From Misgurnus anguillicaudatus (lineage: Eukaryota; Chordata; Actinopteri; Cypriniformes; Cobitidae), in NCBI RefSeq assembly GCF_027580225.2, contig NC_073359.2, forward strand, positions 14,268,001-14,332,000: a stretch of DNA of 64,000 bases, written 5' to 3'. Shown here piece after piece: positions 1 through 10,829 of this stretch. Numbering within the stretch: the first letter of the stretch is position 1; each line of letters starts with the position of its first letter. Under the pieces are notes generated by a model, which saw only the letters and a program-made list of their open reading frames with translations, made no database searches and was not told the origin of the DNA. The position numbers and the translations under genes are program-made.

Positions 1-729
1 GACGAGTAGTTATACGAGCAAGTTTGGTGGTACAAAATAAAACGTAGCGCCCTTCCAAGCGGACTCAAAAGAGGAACCACATTCCATGGCGTAATAGCAC
101 TTTTGGGAGTACTTCGACTCGCCTGAAAAGTCCGCTCCCCTTCTCCCTCTCATAATGGGAGAGGGAGGGTGTTACTGCGCTGAGTCGAAAACGTTGATGT
201 GTTTGGTCACTTCTAACTTTATCTCTAAATGGTACCATTGAATGAATGGGGCTAAGCTAAATGCTATCGAAGCGTCGCAGCGCGCTCCAGCGCTTACGTG
301 CACGCACACAGATGATAGAGGGATGTATCAACAATTCTTAGTTAAGGTAATAACATATTTTAATATTGAAAATGAGTAGACTATTCCTTTAAATAAGAAC
401 ATCAAATGCACACATAAGCAACGCATTAAAACACAGTGCACCTGTTACTGCCTTCCGCCATGCCTTCTCGTGCAAAAACCAATGTTGCATGCGCGCGCCT
501 GCGTCAAGCTGATTCTGGCTGGACAGGATTTACCGCAAGTTTTCAAAATCAAGGTAATCAAACACGGTTGTAATGATAATTAAATTTTCAACGCTAATAC
601 TAACCGTCAGGACATTTTATCATGGTTAATCGTGAAACCGGTAATCGTCCTATCCCTAGTTATGTGATATTAGCCATTAATATGTTTAAAGCAACTGAAA
701 AAAGACCAAATGTAAGAGCTTGTCACAAC
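1..729. other. Unassigned repeat-like sequence
   Basis: I see no reading frame of substance and no paired termini. The first 300 bases are mixed composition and the rest is AT-rich. It probably belongs to one or more decayed interspersed repeats, but I cannot assign it. Confidence 0.4.
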
Positions 730-1330
730 TAGGGCTGTCACTTTTCGTTCGAAAATCGATTGCACAATCGATCGGACCAACCAAAAAACGTTTCGAAAAC
801 GAAAATAGGCAATCGATTTTAACCAAATATGTACATTATTAATTTTAAAAGAATTAAACAGTTAAAAATATAGATGTAACAAAACTCACAAACAAGCAGA
901 AAAAGAAAATAAAGAATTCCAAAAGTGCAGTAGGTGTGCGAAAGCTAGACAGAAAATACCCAGCAATTTTACGCACCTATAGTTTCACGCTTTCAATCGC
1001 TGCATCTAGCGTTTTGCAAAGAAAATTGAGGACAACGTCAATAAACCTGTGCAACACGAGACAGCGTCAAAATTGTGACCTTACAGGAGATGATGAGTTA
1101 TGACAAGGAGCCAACCTTGCGAGCTGACAGCGACCCGCTTTTGTGATGGAAGATTGGCAGTACGAAATACGCAGCTGGCAACGAAGTACCCGAGTTTCCC
1201 TGGGACATCAGTGCGGTCGGAGTGCGTCTTCTCAACAGATGGACATATAGTGAATAAAAAGCGCTCTGCTCTTGACCCCTAAAATGTTGATCGACTTGTT
1301 TTCCTGACCAATAATTTGTAATGGCCCTAG
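730..1330 (+). mobile_element. hAT-like element fragment (left end plus transposase tail)
   Basis: Position 730 begins TAGGGCTGTCAC, a terminus shape typical of fish hAT elements, followed by a run rich in ATCGAT motifs. About 350 bases downstream lies a hAT transposase C-terminus in the same orientation. No matching right terminus or 8-bp duplication was found, so the outer limits are uncertain and the two parts may come from separate elements. Confidence 0.45.
1087..1321 (+). pseudogene. hAT (ZBED-type) transposase C-terminal dimerisation remnant
   Basis: Read across two frames, the sequence carries the conserved hAT C-terminal layout: an EMMSYDKEP...DPL segment, then YPSFPGTSVRSECVFST, then the GHIVNKKRSALDP and NVDRLVFLTNNL blocks, ending at a TAA at 1319-1321. 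In intact hAT transposases this region mediates dimerisation and contributes the last catalytic residues. At least one frameshift and in-frame stops separate the blocks, and no upstream catalytic domain is present. It is a dead fragment. The family assignment is firm; the exact subfamily is not. Confidence 0.75.
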
Positions 1331-1865
1331 TCTTTTTGCGCATTTCATTATGTCATTAAGTGTCGGTTACGTTTAATAAAAAAATACACAGCATGTTCTC
1401 AACTTCAAGTAAGTCTATTTAAAGTTTCATTTTTGAACAGTTGTTTGAAATGGATCGAATCATTATTTAAAATAATTTTTGAATTGCCTAAATCATAAAA
1501 GCAGCCGGTTGAACCTGCAGTAATGTTTTTCATTTATGGCAGCAGTCCACTCTGCATATTTTTTAAGAGAATGTTGCACTGCTGTTGCTGTTTTTTATTC
1601 TGCACGAAACTTAATGACAATGAATAAGAAATATTGCTGACGTGTGCGTTTCAGGCGCTCTCTTTACATTTGTCTGTTATTTGGCGTTAAATGGAAAAGA
1701 AAAATTTTACATTATGAACATAAAATTACAATAATAATGTAACACATACTATATTATTCGCCATTTTTACACTTATATGCAGTTATTCCATTATGAGTTG
1801 CTACAACCATCTATGGGTATATTCTTGGTGAGAAACACGCAACTTGGGGAAAGGGCAATTTGACA
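1322..1865. other. AT-rich sequence with no recognisable feature
   Basis: No coding potential or paired repeats are visible. The segment forms the left flank of the hAT element starting at 1874. Confidence 0.4.
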
Positions 1866-1873
1866 TCTCCAAG

Positions 1874-3470
1874 CAGAGCCGGCCCTAGACCTTTGGGGGC
1901 CCTAAGCAAAATTTGGTCCGTTTTAAGTAAGGCCTAAAGAAAAGCAACGACTACCTTATGACTATACTGCACATATTATATCTACTATGTTATTTTTTTT
2001 TAAATGTGTCTATTAAATTATGTTTTAATTATTCTATGTATACTGTATGTTAATGATCTTTTTTACATTGCTGGTCCTGAGTACATATTTTGTTCTTATG
2101 TGGCAACTTGTAGCCTACAGAATGACAATAAAAGACCTTAGGGTGGTCCCGGACAGGGAATATCTTAAGACAGGACTCGGCCTTAGTTTAATTAGAAAAC
2201 ATAACTAATTTGAACAAAAATGCCTTATTAAAACATTATTTCTGTGGATATTGAGGCAAAACAAAGGGCACTGGTGTATTTTAAGTTATGTCAGTGCAAG
2301 CTTTTTTCAGTTTGGACAGCTCTTAGCCTACTTTTATTTTAGTCTAGGTCTAGTTTAATTCCTGTCAGGGAAACTGCCCCTTGAGTTCTTGATTTGAGTT
2401 CCATGTTTGATGTCTAACAGGAAAAATATGATGCCACTGTCTGAACTGAATGACAGTGCAGTGCAACAAATACACACGGATGAACTTGCTGAATAAAAAG
2501 ACTGATAAAGTCATTTTCACTGACCATTAAAGAAACATTTTTAATTGACAGCAGAGTTTAAGAGGCACATAGGTTTGTGAATAATAACAATTAACTTGCA
2601 AATAATATTAATAATTGAAGATTAACAATTAACATTGCATTCATAACATTAATCTAACAAAGCTGGCTACTGTATGTCATATGCATTGCTATAGTTTAAA
2701 TATTAAACACTGAACAGTGACATTATACACTTTTGCAAAGGCTAGCAGGTGGTTTAACAACGGTGCGCTGTCTGGACATGTTACCACGCATATGCGCATG
2801 AGTTTGTTTACTCTTACACATAAAACACTTTAAATTCAGACGTTTAACAATATAATTACACTAATGACATAAATATGTAGAAATGACAATGGTATACGTG
2901 AAATATAAGCGTAACAGAATTAATTTACCATGTTAAACCGTTTAAATATTAATTATTAAGCTTAATAAACCAATTCACGTTATGATGGCAAATATAAGAA
3001 AGAGAAGTCAAACAGAACACAGGTTTGGTCATTACCGAAGTCAAATAAGATCCACTTACTTCGCATTTATGCACAAACACACATAACATTAAATAAATTG
3101 TCCTTAAAGCAACAGCAAAAGTTTGCGTCTGTATCAGCGATCCGGCTCAACTCAACTTTGCGTTCTGTGGGCGGGATGCTCGCCTGCACATAGATCGCGG
3201 GCACTGATTGGCTGCTGTGCTGGATGCTGTGTGTCAATCAATCTCGGCAAGAAAGAGATCTTATTAGCGAACTTTCATGATAACTATAATAACAAGTAAC
3301 AGCCTTTTTAACATTGCAATAATAATAAATAATGAATATTTATATTTATTTTATGTTACTTTTGATGAATGATTTTTTTCAACCACTAGCTAAGTGACTT
3401 TAGGGGGCCCTCTGCTGGCCACGAGGCCCTTTGCAATCGCAATGGTCCTTTAGTGGCTGGGCCGGCTCTG
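1874..3470. mobile_element. Non-autonomous hAT element, 1,597 bp, with 8-bp TSD
   Basis: The ends are perfect 12-bp inverted repeats, CAGAGCCGGCCC at 1874-1885 and its complement at 3459-3470. They are flanked by the identical 8-bp duplication TCTCCAAG at 1866-1873 and 3471-3478. The CAG start and 8-bp duplication are diagnostic of hAT. The interior has no transposase frame, so the element would need a transposase in trans. The interrupted target resumes in a repeat running to about 3575. Confidence 0.92.
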
Positions 3471-3478
3471 TCTCCAAG

Positions 3479-3836
3479 CTAACCTGCATGTTTTGGGGAC
3501 TGTGGGAGAAAACCAGAGTAAGTATATTTTGACAGAGGAAGAACATGCCAACATCACACAGAAAGACCTAGGGTGTCATGAGATCTCGTGCCACGAGATC
3601 TTGCGTTATTAATCCATCACAAGAATTCTTGTCGGGGTAAAATTCTTGTTGAGGTGAAAAGCTGGCTAGTGAAATCAGCTTTAATTTGAGTTTGTGGCAA
3701 AACCTTTACAGGGCATATATTACTGGGTGTGTGTTTTTTTCTTAGGGTTTTTCAGTAAAGTTTGTTTAGGACCACATTTAAAGTGTGGGGCACATTGTGT
3801 TTGTCTATTTACTGTATGTAACGTGGATGCTTTAAA
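3479..3836. repeat. Interspersed repeat with 21-nt palindrome
   Basis: The segment resumes the target of the preceding hAT. At 3581-3601 it contains a perfect 10-bp inverted repeat around one base (AGATCTCGTG, C, CACGAGATCT). Similar ACGAGA/TCTCG motifs occur at the ends of the hAT at 50,290-52,061, so this may be a hAT terminus remnant. No coding sequence is seen. Confidence 0.45.
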
Positions 3837-4120
3837 AAAAAACGAGGAGAGTTAAATCCATGTGCAAAAGAGGTTTATTAAAGTAAAATCCCAAAAGGGC
3901 AGGCAAACACATCCAATAAGGGGCAATCCAAAACGTAATCCATTTACAGGCAATAGGTCAGTGCAGGCAGCAAAACAAACAATATCCAAATGAACAGGCA
4001 CGTGTCAAAAAACAGGCAAACACAAAACAGGATTCAGGATAACAGGTAAACAGGCTAACAAACAGGCAATGTAAACAGGCTGGACATACTAAGTAATAAT
4101 CAGCAGTGAATTAACAGAAT
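3837..4120 (-). repeat. LTR-retroelement-derived segment
   Basis: A run of AACAGGCAA-like motifs ends in a block (4056-4120) that is nearly repeated at about 14,768-14,830 inside the minus-strand LTR element there. In the second copy this block is followed directly by CTTTATACAAAACAAACAGG, which here resumes only at 6,377. The two halves at 3837-4120 and 6377-6408 are therefore the same old LTR-type repeat split by the hAT remnant between them. Confidence 0.5.
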
Positions 4121-4351
4121 TACAGGTAACATGATTAAGATTACAATAGAAAATCTAGCAACACTGATTAATTGTGACATTACAAAAGTGACCTTAATAT
4201 AGAAGGCTAATATATATTGGTATTGATAACTGCATACCAGGATGCTATTACTACTAAATAGGCAATGTTTTCAAATACAACAAAAACATACCATCAGCAT
4301 TGTCGTGTTCCACATCAACATGGGCCACAAGGATGTTTGTCGGATGTCCAT

Positions 4352-4740
4352 TCACCAGCGCATGCGCACATACACTATCAAACACTCTTTGACAGACAGG
4401 TCGGTGTCTCCATTAATAATGAACACATTTGTCACGACACGTCTTGTGTTTTTGGCACTTTCGGCATGTTTAAGCAAGGTTTGATTCCGCCACCAACACC
4501 GTTTTACAGGATTTACAATAAAACACAGTAAGTACAACGAGCCATTTTCATAGCGGAGCCACTTGTAATCTTTAAGCCACTCTCTCCGAAAGGTTTAAAG
4601 TCAAGTCTTCCGGTGGTGAAGTCGCATTTGAATCCGGATCGTCGTCATTAATTACCATAGTAACATTGGCTGTAATCGGCTCGTTCTCGTCATGCTCGCG
4701 GTTCGTCTTTTCATATTTCCGCGCTTCAGAACGTAGCACG
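4352..4740 (-). pseudogene. hAT transposase N-terminal (BED-like) remnant
   Basis: On the minus strand the peptide REWLKDYKWLRYENGSLY can be read near 4535-4585. It matches the conserved start of ZNF862/KIAA1586-like hAT transposases, where a tryptophan-rich segment precedes a BED-type zinc finger. The expected Cys pair (YCKSCK) is in one frame and the following LLKHAES segment in another, so the finger is broken by frameshift. No catalytic core follows. Confidence 0.55.
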
Positions 4741-4881
4741 GCAACTAGGAATGACTGACGCTCATATTAGCCAATCTGCGGTCTTCATTAGACGCAAGAA
4801 CTTAATGGTGAAATTTGATTGGTTATGTAACGTTGGAGAGAACACTCAACCTGGGACAGCGCCAGCACGCAGCATCTCAAT

Positions 4882-6249
4882 CAGGGGCGGATTTGGTGAT
4901 TTGGGGGCTCAAGGCGAACCATGTGTCGGGGCCCTAACTATGCACCCTTTATGCAACCTTTACTGTATTTTTCTCTCTTTCTCATCGCTATCTCTTTTTT
5001 CCTCTAGGTTACATAAGTTTCAGCCCCCAATGAGGTTGAGATTAATACTGTTTGATAATATGATTGGATTTTATACTAACCGCAGTACTACATGGTAAAA
5101 AGACGTGTATAACAATTATGTACTTTTTATTTTACTTTGTGTACTTAATTTCTTTAATACATTTTCATTTAATGCCACATTACATCCACAATATATTTTA
5201 AATTAAAATACTTTGTATTCAAATGAACATAATATGATGACAAGAAACATAATATGGTTTTAAAATAATGCAATCATAGGTGTTAAGAACTCGACATAAG
5301 ATAAACAAGGGGTGAAATTTGACTTTCTATATGGATGGTAAAGCGTCATGTATTGCCTCTGCATTACATTATGTAAACAGTTTTTATATTATTGAACTAT
5401 ACAGATGTCATCTGTGTACACATCTTGTACTTTGATGTTCGATAGTGATATACAGGGCAAAGCCGAAGCATGCTACCGTTTTCATATGAGATTTAAATGA
5501 GACTAAAGCGATCACGAATTCGTGTGCAGATTGGGGATGAATTACAATCTTTAGTGGTGCAGGGCAGACATTTCGGCGGACTAAAGCTTACCTAAAGGCT
5601 ACTGTACCTGAGATTACATGCTAATATTATATAAACTGTAGATCCTGTTTTATTTGCGGAGCATACTCACCGGCACACTATCAGTGTCCGTGGCCGAGAG
5701 AGAGCTGTTTCTGACGGAAAAGAGGTTGCTGAGAGCAGCACAGACCATGGCAGTGTTTGTGTGGAGAAAAGCTGAGACTTTTGCAACATTTTTGTGTGAA
5801 TCATCTTTTCTGCTCCATTGGTGTAGCTACGTTTCACTCTTAGTTTATTTCCTTGCAGCTTCGCTCTTTTAATGTATCAACTATCAAACTCAGTCGCTGC
5901 TGCCTGCAGCTCTGCTCGCTTTGTTGATTTGAGCTACGCGCGCATATCCGGTAGTGCATGGAATGATCCACTTTAAACTATAATGGGGGGCGCATTCGTG
6001 CAGATGTAATAATAACGTTCAAACCGTTTATGGGAATATACTGAAAAACACAAAAGATGTTTAAATAGAATTCTTAATTATACAAAATTATGATAGTTTT
6101 CTGGGAATCTTGATGATAAGCAGGGGCAAAAAGTGGCAGCTCACCAAGTACACCCCTGCGTTTTGGGGCCCCTTGGTAAGGCGGGGCCCCTTGGTAAGGC
6201 GGGGCCCAAGGCAACTGCCGACCTTTGCCTAATGGTAAGTCCGCCCCTG
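4882..6249. mobile_element. Non-autonomous hAT element, 1,368 bp, with 8-bp TSD
   Basis: The termini are CAGGGGCGGA at 4882 and TCCGCCCCTG ending at 6249, a perfect 10-bp inverted pair. The duplication ATCTCAAT lies at 4874-4881 and 6250-6257. Near the right end there is a short tandem repeat of GGTAAGGCGGGGCCCCTT. No transposase frame is present. It is nested in the older minus-strand hAT remnant. Confidence 0.9.
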
Positions 6250-6470
6250 ATCTCAATTTCAAGTCGCACCACAACAAAATGGGCAGTCGCACAAATGCTC
6301 CCAAATATATTTTAAGGTCGCACAGATTCAATTTCGGTCGCATATGCGACCAAAATGGTCGCAATTTCGAGCCCTGCTTTATACAAAACAAACAGGAAGT
6401 GAGAAGTGAAGAGAGAGACGCAAGAGAGAGATGCAAGAGAGAAACGCAAGAGAGTGGCAACACTGTTATC

Positions 6471-6870
6471 GGAGCTCCCTCGAGTTCACCATCCAAATCC
6501 TATTTTCCTACTATCTTGTTCCTATCTATATAATATAACTTACTAGTTCATCTTAGGAATACTTTATCGTGACGATTATTCAACAGTATTAATAACTGAA
6601 ACGATTTATCACTGGTAAACACCCAGTATTAGCATATAGCCCGCTAGCATGAACAAACAGCAACGCTGCTCCGTGCATTGGAGCTCCGTCGAGTTCATTA
6701 TCGAAATCCTATTTTCTTACTATCTCGTTCCTATCTATATAATATAACGTACTAGTTTATCTTAGGAATACTTTACCGTGACGATTATTGAACAGTATTA
6801 CTAAGTAAAACGATCTATCACTAGTAAACACCTAGTGTTAGCATATAGCCTGCTAGCAGCAACAAACGGT
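6471..6870 (+). repeat. Two tandem about 209-bp monomers in LINE 5' UTR
   Basis: A unit beginning GGAGCTCC at 6471 recurs at 6680, giving a period of 209 bp. Both contain the same landmarks in order: TCGAGTTCA, CTATCTATATAATATAAC, a CTTAGGAATACTTTA block, and GCATATAGCC(C/T)GCTAGCA. The second copy ends just before the ORF1 start. By analogy with monomeric LINE promoters these are likely to be internal promoter units; that role is inference. Confidence 0.75.
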
Positions 6871-6933
6871 GCTGGCTGAAGTTAGCACTTGCTCACTGTC
6901 TGTTTACTGTAAATCTGCCTTACTTTTCGATCT

Positions 6934-7396
6934 AATGGCGAACTCATCCGATGTATGCTTTTCAGACCTTTCCTCAACAGAGCGGGAAGCTGTGGAGGAG
7001 TTGTGGCCCGGCATTCCCAGCAGGCGGCACAGCGTGCCTCACATCACCCTGGCTCCAGACATCCGGACACGACAGAGGCATGCAATGAGCGAGCACCGGT
7101 CTCGATGCAGCTTCACGGACCGCATTCGGGCGAACGGAGACGCTATCGCACAGCATGAAAACGGTAAGACTCCGCTTGTCATTGTAACCTGCACTACTTG
7201 CCACATGTACAGTTTAGCTTCTTCCGTCAGCAAAGAGGGGTTTACATGTGCTAAGTGTATTGAAGTAGTAAGGCTGACGGAGAATTTTGCAGAATTAGAA
7301 ACGCGCATCCGAACGCTCGTTGAGGACAGTAAGACCGCTAATGCTAGTGTTAATGTTTCAAACACTGTTTCGGGTGTGCCTACGGTAACGCGTAAA
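6934..7396 (+). pseudogene. LINE ORF1 N-terminal part (zinc-binding and coiled-coil region)
   Basis: The frame open to 7402 encodes MANSSDVCF and continues to a Cys cluster CTTC...CAKC (C-x2-C-x13-C-x2-C) and a leucine-rich stretch VVRLTENFAELETRIRTLVED, a probable short coiled coil. This matches the ORF1 amino half of fish L2 elements. I chose the ATG at 6934, where similarity to the family seems to begin; an in-frame ATG lies upstream at 6869. The frame is cut by the hAT at 7397 and resumes at 8241. Confidence 0.7.
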
Positions 7397-8232
7397 AAGT
7401 AAAGTAAGGGATTACTCTTATTTTTCTTGTAATCTAATTACAGTTACTTCTGATGTAACTTAATACTGTGTATGGACTGTAAAACAATTATGTATACTAA
7501 AATACAATAGTGGATTTAACATGGTTTTAGTTTACAATTCTCACTAATAACTGGTTTATTATTATTAGCATTAATATTAATGAGATTTTATTATTATTAT
7601 TAATAATACTAAATAGCACATATTAAAGGCGGAGTCCCCGATGTTTGGAAAACGCGGTGGAAAAGGAGACGGGCCGCCTCCCAAAACACACTGATAGCCA
7701 ATCACAACAAAACAAATGACGGGTTGCGTATGTGTGGGGCGGGTGTATCAACAGAAGGTCCAGATTCTATTGGGGTAGGGGCGTGTTTGTTTAGGTGATT
7801 TCAAATATCAACATTGGCTTTCAAACATCATGGACTCCGCCTTTAATGCCTGATTCTGCAAAACCTTATTCTACATCCTTAACCCTCCCCATTTCTACCA
7901 ATACTTAAATAAATTAAATTAACAACTTCTTTAGTATTAATAAGCAGTAGTTGGAATATATTGAGGCAAAAGTAGTTAACAGTTAGTTAATAGAGAGAAT
8001 TGGACCCTAAAGTGAGACCAGAATAATTGATGTACTTTTATATATTTTTTCTTTGAGCCATTTCAAGCCTATTCTTGTATCATGTACTAATTAGGATTTA
8101 GAAAGTAATTAGTAATAAGTAATTAAATACTTTTTGGAGAGAGTAATTTGTAAAGTAATCTAATTACATGATTGAAGATGTAATTAGTAACTAGTAATTA
8201 ATTACTTTTTTTGAGTAACTTACCCAACACTG
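7397..8232. mobile_element. hAT-like insertion in LINE ORF1
   Basis: The right end, AGTAACTTACCCAACACTG to 8232, is a typical end of the fish hAT group with GTAATTA-rich subterminal sequence. The LINE frame reads ...TVTR before it and RNTHSS after it. The flanking 8-mers are CGCGTAAA (7389-7396) and CGCGTAAT (8233-8240), a duplication with one mismatch. The expected CAGTGTTGG start is missing at the left end, so that terminus has decayed. Confidence 0.7.
7623..7846. mobile_element. 224-bp MITE nested in the hAT
   Basis: The ends are a perfect 15-bp inverted repeat, TTAAAGGCGGAGTCC at 7623-7637 and its complement at 7832-7846. The pairing continues imperfectly inwards (GATGTTTG against CAAACATC). 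No coding sequence is present. The superfamily is not determined because the target duplication is ambiguous (TA or TTAA). Confidence 0.8.
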
Positions 8233-8439
8233 CGCGTAATACACATAGCTCGGTTCCGGCAACTGAGTTAAGGCGGCCGACTAACTGGGTGACTGTCAGG
8301 CGGCATAGTCATATTCGATGCCCATCGAAGACCCCCCTAGTAATTTCTAACAGATTCGACATTCTAAGCAATACACCGGCTGAGACATCTGTTAAAGGTG
8401 CCCTGGTTATTGGAAACTCGATACTCAAGAACGTGAACC
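8233..8439 (+). pseudogene. LINE ORF1 middle part with esterase block I
   Basis: The LINE frame resumes as RNTHSSVPATELRRPTNWV and runs to GALVIGNSILKNVN. GNSI corresponds to the nucleophile-serine block of SGNH-hydrolase-type esterases known in L2/CR1 ORF1 proteins. The reading frame is then lost in a DNA-element fragment at about 8440, so the serine block is separated from the rest of the catalytic site by 2.4 kb. Confidence 0.7.
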
Positions 8440-8741
8440 AGGCACGTGCAGAGGGGGGGGGGGGGGCGGTGGGTGCCCAAGCACCTGCCCCTTTACCCCT
8501 GGATGACCAAAGTGCCCTTTTTGTTAAGGCATTTTTTTTTGTAATTAAATGCCCTTTTGTGAAGGCCTGCCCAATCTAACTATTAGTAAAATTAATAAAA
8601 AATAATTTAGACGCAAATAAAATTAGTTACATGATGACTATTGACCTTTCATTGGACAATCTCTTTAGGGACGATCACTAGCTAGCTCACAGCGCTAGCA
8701 GCGCCCACACGTGCACGAAACGGTGCGCAGTAGAGGGAGGA
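8440..8741. mobile_element. DNA-transposon fragment, right end lost
   Basis: The segment starts CAGGCACGTGCAGAG with a 14-base G run just inside, and is inserted in the LINE ORF1 frame. Its right side is cut where a truncated LTR begins. The CAG start suggests hAT, but no partner terminus or duplication is visible. About a dozen LINE ORF1 codons expected between 8439 and 10,830 are absent, consistent with a deletion at this junction. Confidence 0.4.
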
Positions 8742-9030
8742 TCTGTCTGTGTCTGCCATGTTTTATAGTTCTTTGTAGTTCTTTTGTTTCATTGGTCTGT
8801 GTGCTGATTGTTCCCCCAGGTGTTTCTCATTTCCCTCTGTATTTAACCCCAGTGTTTGCCTTGTCTGATGTCGGTGATTGTTACTATATGTTAGTGTAAT
8901 GCTCTGTTTTCTCTGTTCACCCGTGCCTGTTTTTGGATTATGTTTTGTACCTGTTTGTTTGAATTTACTTTTATTAAATATACTGCACTTGGATCCTCTG
9001 CGTTTGACTGCTTAATGCACCAGCATTACA
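8742..9030 (+). repeat. 5' LTR, truncated at its left end
   Basis: It matches the 3' LTR from TCTGTCTGTGTCTGCCATG onward with few differences, and ends CATTACA before GAATCACCGACC, where a primer-binding site would lie. The missing first 50 bases and missing target duplication show that the left edge was lost after insertion. Confidence 0.85.
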
Positions 9031-9606
9031 GAATCACCGACCACTATGGATCCAGCAGAGATATTGTTTCGGTTGCACCAGGAAGACAGCTCAATTGAAG
9101 AGTATGTGGACATTTTTCTAAGCCTGTGTAACCAGGTGGGTTTTGGAGAGGTAGCTTTAAAGGACATTTTCCGCCATGGACTAGAGGACAATTTACAGTA
9201 TTTGATGTCATATGGCCGTTAAGTCGGTTCCTTCACTGAGTTTGTAAACTTGGCATTGCTGTTGAGCGGGTCCTCTCTCACCGTGAGTAGGGTAGAGGTG
9301 GACGCCGCTCCTAAATATTTTTTGGGGGGAGGCAGTAGGCATCATGCTCCGTGGGCTGTGGAGCCAGATCAGCCACGGATGCCTGAATGCTCTGCGGTAA
9401 CTCTGTCCAGTCTTGTCGTTAGTATGCCTGCTCCCGAGCCAGTCCACGAGATGACTTCCGCCGTGTTTGAGCCTGTGCACGAGTTGTCAGGTAATCCGGT
9501 TCATCCCGTGAGGACCCGGGTTGGCTGCTTGACATCCAGTTTGGCAGATACCCCGCTGATGACTGTTCGAGCGGCCAGGATCTCTGGATCGCTCATTTCC
9601 TCGAAC

Positions 9607-9779
9607 GAATCATCAGAGCCGAGTGAATCATCAGAGCCGAGTGAATCATCAGAGCCGAGTGAATCATCAGAGCTGAGTGAATCATCAGAGCCGAGTGAAC
9701 TCTCAAACGAGTCCCCGAGTGAATCATCAGAGCCGAGTGAATCATCAGAGCCGAGTGAATCATCAGAGCCGCGTGAATC
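9607..9779 (+). repeat. 18-bp coding VNTR (SEPSES)
   Basis: About ten tandem copies of GAATCATCAGAGCCGAGT keep frame with the surrounding gag-like sequence. One variant block near 9699-9717 interrupts the array. Because the unit is a multiple of three, copy-number changes do not shift the frame. Confidence 0.9.
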
Positions 9780-10248
9780 ATCTTGGTGTGAGCCATTTCT
9801 GAGTGATTCTTTAATAATTAGTGATTCTGTGGAACTGTTTGAGACCTCAGAAATAATCAGACTTTCTGTACCACTTGAACTAGCCAAGTCTTCTGCGTTT
9901 TATGAACTTGATGAACTCTATGAATCATCTATGGTTGCTCTGGCATTGTGCTGTGTGTGGTCTGTTTTTTGCACATCTCTTTCACAGGCCATCACTCCTA
10001 CTCACAAGCGTAAGTGCCCTGAACACCCACTCATGGCTCACTCTGAACTGTCTGTTCCATCTGAAATGGGCAGTTTTGAACTCTCTGGCTGTCTCAAGAT
10101 GGCTGTCCCTGAGCTTGATGAACTCTCTGCCTGGCACCACTGGTCGGTGCCTGATATCTGGTCCGTATTGTGTTCTGTTTCTCTGGCTTTGCCAGCCTCT
10201 CTCTACCCTGTCCCTATCTGCAGGCCCCGAGTTTCCCCAGCACCACCA

Positions 10249-10470
10249 TGGGTTGCGGCTCCTCCCTGGTCCTGGCTCCCTGCTCGGCCGGCTCCGCCCT
10301 GGCTCCCTGCTCTGCCGGCTCCGCCCTGGCTCCCTGCTCTGCCGGCAACGCCCTGGCTCCAGCCTCCGCCCGCGGCACCGCCCTGGCTCCAGCCTCCGCC
10401 CGCGGCACCGCCCTGGCTCCAGCCTCCGCCCGCGGCACCGCCCTGGCTCCAGCCTCCGCCCGCGGCACCG
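10249..10470 (+). repeat. Coding VNTR (24- and 30-bp proline-rich units)
   Basis: Shorter CCCTGGCTCCCTGCTCTGCC-type units are followed by four near-identical 30-bp units (CCCTGGCTCCAGCCTCCGCC plus CGCGGCACCG) encoding PPWLQPPPAA. The array abuts the polypurine tract of the LTR element. Confidence 0.9.
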
Positions 10471-10490
10471 CTCTTAGGGGGGGGGGGCTA

Positions 10491-10829
10491 TGTTATGATC
10501 CTGTTCTGTGTTTCCCCTGTGTTGACTCTTATTTTGAAGTTCTGTCTGTGTCTGCCATGTTTTGTAGTTCTTTGTAGTTCTTTTGTTTCATTGGTCTGTG
10601 TGCTGATTGTTCCCCCAGGTGTTTCTCATTTCCCTCTGTATTTAACCCCAGTGTTTGCCTTGTCTGATGTCGGTGATTGTTACTATATGTTAGTGTAATG
10701 CTCTGTTCTCTCTGTTCACCCGTGCCTGTTTTTGGATTATGTTTTGTACCTGTTTGTTTGAATTTACTTTTATTAAATATACTGCACTTGGATCCTCTGC
10801 GTTTGACTGCTTAATGCACCAGCACTACA
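10491..10829 (+). repeat. 3' LTR of the non-autonomous LTR element
   Basis: A G10 polypurine tract (10,477-10,487) and CTA precede TGTTATGATC. The LTR carries a TATTTAACC-like promoter box near 10,638 and ATTAAA near 10,771, and ends ACTACA before LINE ORF1 sequence resumes at 10,830. Confidence 0.85.

Larger units (their letters stand above)
4121..6376 (-). mobile_element. hAT remnant (ZNF862/KIAA1586-like transposase family), minus strand
   Basis: The right edge at 6357-6376 reads, on the minus strand, CAGGGCTCGAAATTGCGACC, a hAT-type terminus followed by repeated GGTCGCA motifs. A transposase N-terminal remnant lies downstream on the same strand (4352-4740). The left limit is inferred from the second copy of the flanking LTR repeat at 14.8 kb, where the target is uninterrupted. 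No left inverted repeat is visible, so the element is probably 3'-truncated. A separate hAT (4882-6249) sits inside it. Confidence 0.55.
9046..10476 (+). pseudogene. Gag-like frame with repetitive SEP/SES and PPW tracts
   Basis: The ATG at 9046 opens MDPAEILFRLHQEDSSIEEY, resembling the start of a retrotransposon gag capsid domain (LFRLHQ...DIFLSLCNQV...LEDNL). One TAA at 9220-9222 interrupts the frame, which then stays open past the 3' LTR start to 10,698. The second part has about ten SEPSES repeats (9607-9779) and a proline/tryptophan tract (PPWLQPPPAA, 10,249-10,470). No zinc knuckle is seen. Predicted proteins from such frames are often mis-called as mucin-like or spidroin-like. Confidence 0.7.
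8742..10829 (+). mobile_element. Non-autonomous LTR retrotransposon (Ty3/gypsy type) with gag-like ORF
   Basis: Two direct repeats bound the unit: 8742-9030 and 10,491-10,829. A single gag-like frame lies between them, with no protease, polymerase or integrase. The 3' copy starts TGTTATGATC directly after a G-rich polypurine tract and ends ACTACA. The 5' copy lacks the first roughly 50 bases. The unit sits in LINE ORF1, and mobilisation would need enzymes from a related autonomous element. Confidence 0.85.

Noticed and set aside
4751..5098. 115-codon plus-strand frame
   Set aside because: It crosses the left boundary of the hAT at 4882 and shows no conserved domain; chance frame.
9501..9887. 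Minus-strand frame rich in SDDSLG repeats
   Set aside because: It is the reverse-strand shadow of the 18-bp SEPSES array; the gag-like frame is on the plus strand and continues into unique sequence.
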